Source: CBFGWV01 sp965652545
Lineage (GTDB): Bacteria; Pseudomonadota; Gammaproteobacteria; Competibacterales; Competibacteraceae
Length of the DNA stretch: 12,613 nt
Direction: 5' to 3'
Assembly (NCBI GenBank): GCA_965652545.1
Contig: CBFGWV010000138.1
Coordinates: 1 to 12,613, forward strand
Position 1 is the first letter of the stretch; each line of letters starts with the position of its first letter. A model generated the notes under the pieces. It was given only the letters and a program-made list of their open reading frames with translations, made no database searches and had not been told where the DNA came from. Shown here piece by piece: positions 7,720 through 12,613 of this stretch. Both the position numbers and the translations under genes were made by a program.

Positions 7720-8601
7720 GTGACCACGACGCTCATCCAGGCGTTGCTGAGCGGTATCGCCAGCGGCGCGCTATACGGTCTGATCGCACTGGGCCTGAGC
7801 CTGCAGTTCGGTGTGATGAAGATCATCAACTTCGCCCACGGCTCGTTCCTGATGATCGCGATGTTCGTGGCTTTGTGGCTGTCCAACGCCGTGGGCCTGC
7901 ATCCACTGGCGACACTGCCGTTCACCGCGGTTGCGCTGTTTGCCCTGGGTTGGCTGACACAGCGCTACCTGATCGATGCGATCTACCGCAAGGAGATCAG
8001 CCGCGAGCCCATCGGCGTGCTGATCTTCACCACCGGCTTGTGGATCTTCCTGAACAACGGGTTTCTCTCGGTGTTGGGGCCTGACAACCGCACGGTGGAC
8101 AGCCCCTGGAACGACGAGCTGCTGTTCATGGGCGATTACATCCTGACCTATCCGCAGATTGCCGGCTTCGTCTGTGCCTGCCTGATGACCATCGCGCTGG
8201 TGTTGTTTCTGAAGATGACCCGCATGGGACGGGCGATCCGGGCCACGGGTCAGGACCGGGAGGCGGCGGGTGTGCTGGGCATCAACAGCGCATCGGTGTA
8301 CCAGATGTCGTTCGCCATCGGCCTGGGTGTGCTCGGCGTGGCCGGCGCGCTGCTGCTGCCCTTGTACCCGGTCAGCCCGTTTGCCGGCGATGTGTTCGGC
8401 CTGCGCGCCTTCGTCATCGTCGTGCTCGGCGGTATCGGGTCCATCGGCGGGGCCTTCTGGGGCGGTGTCCTGGTGGGTGTGCTGGAGTCGGTGGGTGGTC
8501 AGTTGATGCCCATCACCTACGCCGAGTCGCTGATCTTCCTGTTGTTCCTGGGGGTGTTGTACGTCCGGCCCTCGGGCCTGTTCGGGGTGGAAAACGAATG
8601 A
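7720..8601 (+). CDS. ABC importer permease, LivH type
   Basis: Inner-membrane permease of the branched-chain-amino-acid (HAAT) importer family, about 293 residues, as usual for LivH. It has the family's opening helix (QALLSGIASGALYGLIALGL), the motif GVMKIINFAHGSFLMI, a cytoplasmic coupling segment (TRMGRAIRATGQDREAAGVLGI) that meets the ATPases, and a glycine-rich late helix (VIVVLGGIGSIGGAFWGG). About eight membrane segments are apparent. GTG 7720 is preferred because GGGG lies about 9 bases upstream and the protein then begins where homologues do. An in-frame ATG at 7696 would add eight residues but has no ribosome-binding site. The end overlaps the next start by ATGA. Confidence 0.93.
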   Translation: MTTTLIQALLSGIASGALYGLIALGLSLQFGVMKIINFAHGSFLMIAMFVALWLSNAVGLHPLATLPFTAVALFALGWLTQRYLIDAIYRKEISREPIGVLIFTTGLWIFLNNGFLSVLGPDNRTVDSPWNDELLFMGDYILTYPQIAGFVCACLMTIALVLFLKMTRMGRAIRATGQDREAAGVLGINSASVYQMSFAIGLGVLGVAGALLLPLYPVSPFAGDVFGLRAFVIVVLGGIGSIGGAFWGGVLVGVLESVGGQLMPITYAESLIFLLFLGVLYVRPSGLFGVENE

Positions 8602-9575
8602 ACCTGTCGCCACCAACGGGGCTGCGGGTGGCCCTGGTACTTGTGCTCGTGACGCTGCCGCCGTTGTTGGCCGGCAGCTATGTATTGTCCATCGCGGTGG
8701 TGACGCTGCTGTACGCCTACCTCGCCTTGTCCTGGAACATTCTCGGCGGTATTGCCGGGCAGTTGTCCCTGGGGCACGCGGCCTACTTCGGTATCGGCGC
8801 GTACACCTCCACCTGGTTGTTCACCCACTGGGGGCTGAGCCCCTGGCTGGGCATGTGGGCAGGCGCCGTGTTGGCGGTCGTTGCGGCAATGGTCATCGGG
8901 GCGGCGTGCTTTCGCCTGCGCGGGGCCTATTTCGCGCTGGCCACCATCGCCGCCTGCATGGTGTTGCGCATCGTGGTGGAAAACGCCGACCAGTTGCTCG
9001 GCGGCCCCCGTGGCATGGAAGTGCGCCTGCTGCGTGATGCGCCCTGGCAGTTTCAGCACACCAGCAAGGTCTTCTACTACGTCACCGCCCTGGTGTTCAC
9101 GGCAGTGGCTCTGGGGGTGAACTGGGCCATCCTGCGCAGCCGCTTCGGGTTCTATCTGGCCGCGATCCGCAATGATCAGGAGGCCGCCACTGCCCTGGGC
9201 GTGCGCACCACGCGCTGCAAGCTGATGGCCGCGGCCATCAGTGCTGCGCTGACGGCGATCGGCGGCACCTTCTACGCCCAATTCGTGCTGTTCATCAATC
9301 CGGAGAAAGTGTTCGGCGTGAACCTCAGCATCGTCATCGCCGTGCTGTGCGTGATCGGCGGGCGCGGGACGCTGTGGGGGCCGGTGCTGGGTGCCTTGTT
9401 GCTGTTGCCGGCCGAGGAGATCGCCCGCCACTTCTCCCACGGCGTCATCGGGGTCGACATGATGCTCTATGGGCTTCTGCTGATGGTGGTGATTCGGGCC
9501 GAGCCTCGTGGCCTGGTGGCGATCTTCCGCCGTCTCGCGCTACGCCTGCGGCCGGCCGCGGAGGGCGTGCGATGA
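8598..9575 (+). CDS. ABC importer permease, LivM type
   Basis: Second inner-membrane permease of the importer, 325 residues, pairing with the LivH-type subunit to form the translocation path. It carries the LivM hallmark GGIAGQLSLGHAAYFGIGAY, the coupling segment ILRSRFGFYLAAIRNDQEAA followed by ALGV, and the late glycine motif VIGGRGTLWGPVLGA. Multiple hydrophobic helices are evident from the first residues on. Both ends are translationally coupled by ATGA overlaps: with the LivH-type gene at the start and the LivG-type ATPase at the end. It is slightly shorter than Escherichia coli LivM, as many family members are, which lack extra N-terminal helices. Confidence 0.93.
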   Translation: MNLSPPTGLRVALVLVLVTLPPLLAGSYVLSIAVVTLLYAYLALSWNILGGIAGQLSLGHAAYFGIGAYTSTWLFTHWGLSPWLGMWAGAVLAVVAAMVIGAACFRLRGAYFALATIAACMVLRIVVENADQLLGGPRGMEVRLLRDAPWQFQHTSKVFYYVTALVFTAVALGVNWAILRSRFGFYLAAIRNDQEAATALGVRTTRCKLMAAAISAALTAIGGTFYAQFVLFINPEKVFGVNLSIVIAVLCVIGGRGTLWGPVLGALLLLPAEEIARHFSHGVIGVDMMLYGLLLMVVIRAEPRGLVAIFRRLALRLRPAAEGVR

Positions 9576-10288
9576 GCCTGCTGGAGTACCGCAACGTCAG
9601 CATGCAGTTTGGCGGTCTGCGCGCGATCGATCAGGTGAGCTTCGTCGTCGAGCCGAATGAAATCGTCGGACTCATCGGCCCCAACGGCGCAGGCAAGACG
9701 ACGTTGTTCGCCATGGCTTCGGGGTTTCTCAAACCCACCGAGGGGCAGATCTGGTTCGACGGGCGGCGGGTCGACGGCCAGGGTGCCCCCGAGCTGTGCG
9801 CCGCCGGCATGGCGCGCACCTTTCAGATCGTCCGTCCGTTCGGCGAAATGACCGTATTGGAGAACGTGATGATCGGCGCCTTCCTGCATCATCACGGTCG
9901 CCGCGAGGCGGCCGAGCGCGCGCGCGCCGTGTTGGCCCGGGTCGGCCTGGCCGAGCGCGCGGACACGGTGGCGCGCACGCTGACTCTGGCCGGCCGCAAG
10001 CGATTGGAGGTGGCCAAGGCCTTGGCCACCGAGCCCAAGCTGCTGTTGCTGGACGAGGTCATGGCCGGGCTGAACCACGTGGAAACCGACGATATCCTCG
10101 CCCTTGTCGAGCGTATCCGAGGCGACGGTGTCGGCGTCCTGGTCATCGAGCACAACATGCAGGCGGTGATGCGCTTATCCGACCGTATCGTGGTCGTCCA
10201 TCACGGCAAACTGATCAGTGACGGCAAACCCGAGGCTGTGGCGGCCGACCCCGAGGTCATCGCCGCCTACCTCGGCGATGTCCAGTAA
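9572..10288 (+). CDS. ABC importer ATP-binding protein, LivG type
   Basis: Cytoplasmic ATPase of the importer, 238 residues. Walker A is GPNGAGKTT (36-44), Walker B with the catalytic glutamate is LLLLDE (D161, E162), and the switch histidine is H194 (VIEHNMQ). The C-terminal part (KLISDGKPEAVAADPEVIAAYLG) is typical of LivG. Two places depart from the textbook form: the signature region reads LAGRKRLE (139-146) instead of LSGGQ-like, and Walker B continues DEVMAGLN rather than DEPMAGLN. Variation of the signature is known in LivG-type proteins, so activity is still expected. The start at ATG 9572 overlaps the LivM stop; an earlier in-frame start at 9347 lies inside the LivM gene and is rejected. 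Confidence 0.94.
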   Translation: MSLLEYRNVSMQFGGLRAIDQVSFVVEPNEIVGLIGPNGAGKTTLFAMASGFLKPTEGQIWFDGRRVDGQGAPELCAAGMARTFQIVRPFGEMTVLENVMIGAFLHHHGRREAAERARAVLARVGLAERADTVARTLTLAGRKRLEVAKALATEPKLLLLDEVMAGLNHVETDDILALVERIRGDGVGVLVIEHNMQAVMRLSDRIVVVHHGKLISDGKPEAVAADPEVIAAYLGDVQ

Positions 10289-10302
10289 GCGGAGCGCAAC
10301 CG

Positions 10303-11007
10303 GTGCTTGAAGTCAGCAATGTGGATTCCGGCTACGGCGACGTGCAGGTGTTGCGCGGTGTCTCCCTGACCGTGGCGGCCGGCGAGGTGGTCAGCATCGT
10401 CGGTGCCAACGGCGCGGGCAAGTCGACGCTCATCCGCACCATCATGGGTACCCTCAAGCCGACGCAAGGGGAGGTCCGCTTTCTCGGTCAGCGCATCGAC
10501 GGCCGCGCGCCTCATGAGATCGCGCGTCTTGGGCTGGCCCAGGTCATGGAGGGCCGGCGATTGTTCGGTCATATGGCGGTCGAGGACAACCTGCTGGTCG
10601 GTGGCGACATCCACCGCGACCGCGCGCGCAGCCGCGACAGTCTCGCCTGGGTGTACACCATGTTCCCGCGTCTTAAGGAGCGTCGCCGCCAGCTTGCGCG
10701 CTCTTTCAGTGGGGGCGAGCAGCAGATGCTGGCCATCGCCCGCGCCCTGATGACCGCCCCCAAGCTTCTGTTGCTGGATGAGCCTTCCATCGGTCTGGCG
10801 CCGATCATGGTCAAGTCCATCTTCGAGAAGCTGCCGGAGATCCACGCCCGCGGCATCACCATCCTGCTGGTGGAGCAGGACGTGCACCGATCCCTGTCGG
10901 TGGCCTCGCGGGGCTATGTGCTGGAGCACGGCGAGATTGTGATGTCCGGCGCCGGAACCACGCTGCTGGCGGACGATGGGCTGCGACGGGCCTACCTGGG
11001 TTTGTAG
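10303..11007 (+). CDS. ABC importer ATP-binding protein, LivF type
   Basis: Second ATPase of the importer, 234 residues, expected to pair with the LivG-type subunit. Walker A is GANGAGKST (34-42), the signature is FSGGE followed by QQ (135-141), and Walker B is LLLLDEP (D159, E160). The LivF-type ending LVEQD occupies the place of the switch histidine, where LivF proteins normally have glutamine. The LivF marker AQVMEGRRLFGHMAVEDNL is also clear. It starts at GTG 10303 with GGAG 8 bases upstream, 14 bp after the LivG stop, and is the last gene of the tight run. No clear intrinsic terminator follows. Confidence 0.94.
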   Translation: MLEVSNVDSGYGDVQVLRGVSLTVAAGEVVSIVGANGAGKSTLIRTIMGTLKPTQGEVRFLGQRIDGRAPHEIARLGLAQVMEGRRLFGHMAVEDNLLVGGDIHRDRARSRDSLAWVYTMFPRLKERRRQLARSFSGGEQQMLAIARALMTAPKLLLLDEPSIGLAPIMVKSIFEKLPEIHARGITILLVEQDVHRSLSVASRGYVLEHGEIVMSGAGTTLLADDGLRRAYLGL

Positions 11008-11022
11008 CGTGCCATACACCCC

Positions 11023-11052
11023 TTGGCGGTCGAGGTATCCAAAGGCTACAGT
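11023..11052 (+). promoter_or_regulatory. Candidate sigma-70 promoter for the ArsN2-like gene
   Basis: TTGGCG (11023-11028) and TACAGT (11047-11052) are separated by 18 bp and each match four of six consensus bases. The start codon at 11089 lies 36 bases further on, leaving room for a short leader with GGAGGG at 11080-11085. This suggests that the acetyltransferase can be transcribed separately from the importer operon. It is a pattern match only. Confidence 0.4.
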
Positions 11053-11088
11053 CGTGTGCGGAACAGCCGATCGGCCCGTGGAGGGCAC

Positions 11089-11520
11089 ATGCAGATATTC
11101 CAATGCCCGACACAGGCGAGCGTCGTCTCGCTATTGGCCGCGTGCGACCTGCCCACGGCCGACCTCGAGCCGCATCATTTCGAGCATTTCTTCGGCTGTG
11201 GACCGGTCGACGCCCCGGCGGCGATCGGCGGTGTCGAGATCCACGGCCAGGTTGCCTTATTGCGCTCCCTTGCGGTCACCACCGAGGCCCGAGGTACCGG
11301 CTGCGGCCGGCGTATGGTGGCCGAGCTCGAACGTCACGCTCAGGCCCAGGGCGTGCGGGAGCTGTACCTGCTCACCACTACGGCGGAGCGCTTCTTCGCA
11401 GCCCTGGGGTACTGCGAGGCCGACCGCCACGAGGCCCCCGAAGCCATCCGCTCGACGCGGGAATTCGCCGGCCTGTGCCCGGACAGTGCGGCCTTCATGA
11501 TGAAACGGCTGGCCGATTGA
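11089..11520 (+). CDS. arsN2: GNAT acetyltransferase resembling arsenic-resistance ArsN2
   Basis: Small GNAT protein of 143 residues. The acetyl-CoA loop is R68-G-T-G-C-G73, preceded by LLRSLAVTTEA. The downstream block ELYLLTTTAERFFAALGY and the ending IRSTREFAGLCP plus MMKRL match, from memory, proteins annotated as arsenic-resistance N-acetyltransferase ArsN2, usually found in ars operons. The start has a strong GGAGGG just upstream; longer in-frame starts (11023) overlap the candidate promoter and lack homology-like sequence. No arsR, arsC, arsB or acr3 gene lies in the window, so an arsenic role is unsupported by context. It is 81 bp after the LivF-type gene, on the same strand, and may be a separate transcription unit. 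Family is firm; the specific name is moderate. Confidence 0.8.
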   Translation: MQIFQCPTQASVVSLLAACDLPTADLEPHHFEHFFGCGPVDAPAAIGGVEIHGQVALLRSLAVTTEARGTGCGRRMVAELERHAQAQGVRELYLLTTTAERFFAALGYCEADRHEAPEAIRSTREFAGLCPDSAAFMMKRLAD

Positions 11521-11589
11521 TCCGTTCGAGGTGGGTGTGACCCGCGTGACTCGCATGGCGCCGTCGGTGGGCGTCAGGTGCCCGAACCC

Positions 11590-11707
11590 GCCTGCGGCCG
11601 AGCCGGTAGATCGTGTTCCGACGCGCTGTAAACACGTCCGTGTGCGCTCGACGGCAGCATCCATGCTGCCGACGGTCGGTCCACGATCTACCGGCTCGGC
11701 CGCAGGC
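11590..11707. repeat. 118-bp inverted-repeat element with two internal hairpins
   Basis: Perfect 26-bp inverted repeat with arms at 11590-11615 and 11682-11707, enclosing 66 bases. Inside lie two further hairpins: ACACG/CGTGT (11632-11643), flanked by pairable GCGC on both sides, and CGGCAGCAT/ATGCTGCCG (11652-11671). Single-stranded DNA or RNA would fold into a three-way junction closed by a long stem. Both inner arms have TCC at the apex. No target-site duplication is visible at the ends and there is no open reading frame for a transposase. From memory it resembles intergenic hairpin repeats scattered in gammaproteobacterial genomes; it could also end transcription of the upstream gene. Confidence 0.8.
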
Positions 11708-11784
11708 TCACAGCGGTGGCTGCCCAAGGCGAGGAACGCGGTGCACACCCGTGCGAGGCGGTGCTTTGCGGCCGCAGCGCACAA

Positions 11785-11808
11785 CGTTACAGCTTGCAAA
11801 CTGTGACG
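11785..11808. promoter_or_regulatory. 24-bp near-palindrome, possible operator
   Basis: The stretch from CGTTACAG to CTGTGACG around a central TTGCAA matches its own reverse complement at 20 of 24 positions. This is the size and symmetry of a site for a dimeric repressor. It lies 116 bp before the start of the third oxygenase. No matching regulator gene is in the window. The symmetry is seen; an operator role is inference. Confidence 0.35.
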
Positions 11809-11924
11809 CACTTCACTCGCTTGGCAGGGGCTAGCCATCCGGAACTAAGGTGTATCCCGCCGTCTGCCAATGGACGGTGTCGGTGGCAGTCTTGTTCGTG
11901 ATGCGTCGCAAAATAGGTCTGTAT

Positions 11925-12613
11925 ATGCCGCTTGCCAATGATCGGCGTGCAATCGGTGGCCATCGGCAAACCGACCGTTTGGCCACCGACGGCTTCGCCA
12001 TCGTGCCCGACGTCCTATCAGCAGCCGATTGCGAGGCCATCGCGGCCCAGGTCTCGTCCTCGGTGGGTGCCTCGCCGGGCACACGGCGTCTGCTGGAGCG
12101 CCCCTGGTGCCGTGCGCTTGCGCAGCGGCTTCACCGTCATAGATTGCTGGCCGGGTTGATCCCGGCCGGGCATATCGCTGTCCAGTGCACCTACTTTGCG
12201 AAATCCACGGCCGGTAACTGGCTGGTCCCCTTTCATCAGGATCTGAGCATTCCCGTGGCCGAGCGCGTGCGCTCGGCGGGGCTTCACGGCTGGGCAGTGA
12301 AGGAGGGTGTGCTGTTCGTCCAGCCACCGGCCGACTTGCTGCATCGGTTGGTGGCGGTTCGTGTGCATCTGGACCCGTGCGGGCCGGACGATGGCCCGCT
12401 CCGGGTGATCCCCGGTACGCAAGCGCAGGGGCGGATCGAGCCGGCCGCTGTCGCGGCTGCTCGGGCGATGGCAACGGAAGTGGTGTGTGCCACAGACCGG
12501 GGTGGTGTCCTGGTGATGAAGCCGCTGCTGCTGCATGCTTCGTCCAAAGCCGCCGGCACCGGCAAGCGGCGGGTGCTCCATTTCGTGTTCGGCCCGCCGG
12601 AGCTTCCTCTGGG
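11925..12613 (+). CDS. Phytanoyl-CoA dioxygenase (PhyH) family oxygenase 3, 3'-partial
   Basis: Third predicted Fe(II)/2-oxoglutarate oxygenase, cut by the window end after about 229 residues with the frame still open. It opens with TDRLATDGFAIVPDVLSAAD, the standard PhyH start. The iron ligands are H104-Q-D106 in VPFHQDLSIPV and H204 in PLLLHASSKA; R215/R216 (GKRRVLHF) is the expected 2-oxoglutarate contact. The stretch AVKEGVLFVQPP and VHLDPCGPDDGPLRVIPGTQ place it in a different PhyH subgroup from oxygenases 1 and 2. ATG 11925 is preferred because AGG lies about 7 bases upstream and the domain begins soon after; in-frame ATG 11901 and GTG 11850 are alternatives. It is separated from the operon by about 400 bp of repeats, so separate control is likely. 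Missing only a short C-terminal part. Confidence 0.85.
   Translation, partial: MPLANDRRAIGGHRQTDRLATDGFAIVPDVLSAADCEAIAAQVSSSVGASPGTRRLLERPWCRALAQRLHRHRLLAGLIPAGHIAVQCTYFAKSTAGNWLVPFHQDLSIPVAERVRSAGLHGWAVKEGVLFVQPPADLLHRLVAVRVHLDPCGPDDGPLRVIPGTQAQGRIEPAAVAAARAMATEVVCATDRGGVLVMKPLLLHASSKAAGTGKRRVLHFVFGPPELPL

Larger units (their letters stand above)
11521..11924. other. Intergenic region, about 400 bp, with repeats
   Basis: No convincing coding sequence is seen between the ArsN2-like stop and the third oxygenase; the short open frames here are low-complexity and run through inverted repeats. It contains the large inverted-repeat element (11590-11707), the near-palindrome at 11785-11808, and a small 5-bp hairpin CCGTC/GACGG around 11860-11877. 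It should also hold the promoter of the third oxygenase, but no convincing -35/-10 pair was found. Confidence 0.7.

Noticed and set aside
7771..9440. Two long minus-strand open frames (7771-8616 and 8517-9440)
   Set aside because: Both are antisense to the permeases and have low-complexity, hydrophilic Gln/His/Arg-rich translations without family features.
11590..11707. Insertion sequence or integron attC site
   Set aside because: No transposase or integrase gene, no target duplication at the borders and no attC-type GTTRRRY core was seen, so only a repeat element is claimed.
11531..11838. Small open frames on both strands across the large inverted repeat
   Set aside because: Their translations are Arg/Cys/Ala-rich and come from the repeat itself; no ribosome-binding site or domain supports them.

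Overview
The window is GC-rich, densely coded bacterial DNA. The gene types (Liv-type ABC importer, AraC-family regulator, PhyH oxygenases, ArsN2-like acetyltransferase) and intergenic hairpins with a TCC-containing apex suggest a proteobacterium, most likely a gammaproteobacterium. This placement is inference from gene content and style; no rRNA or other marker is present. I see no tRNA, rRNA, CRISPR array, transposase or phage gene.

Layout. (1) 2-505: a GNAT acetyltransferase, probably cut at its 5' end, convergent with (2) 546-1520, an AraC-family regulator on the minus strand. (3) A 200-bp divergent promoter region (1521-1720) containing dyads and a short direct repeat. (4) A tight plus-strand run from 1721 to 11007: PhyH oxygenase, AMP-forming acyl-CoA ligase, second PhyH oxygenase, class-C beta-lactamase-fold serine hydrolase, then a complete branched-chain-amino-acid-type ABC importer (binding protein, two permeases, two ATPases). 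Four junctions are stop/start overlaps or gaps of a few bases. Hairpins precede the binding-protein gene and separate it from the first permease. (5) 11089-11520: an ArsN2-like acetyltransferase with its own candidate promoter. (6) About 400 bp of non-coding DNA dominated by a perfect 26-bp inverted repeat that encloses two smaller hairpins, followed by a near-palindrome. (7) 11925 to the end: a third PhyH-family oxygenase of a different subtype, cut by the window edge.

How the parts may work together (inference). The AraC protein probably senses a small molecule and controls the divergent operon. The importer would bring in an organic acid, amide, ester or amino-acid-like compound. The cytoplasmic serine hydrolase could cleave an ester or amide, the ligase would make a CoA thioester, and the two Fe(II)/2-oxoglutarate oxygenases would hydroxylate the free or CoA-bound substrate. 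I recognise every enzyme family but not the combination as a named pathway. It is the best candidate here for an undescribed uptake-and-catabolism system; the substrate cannot be read from the sequence.
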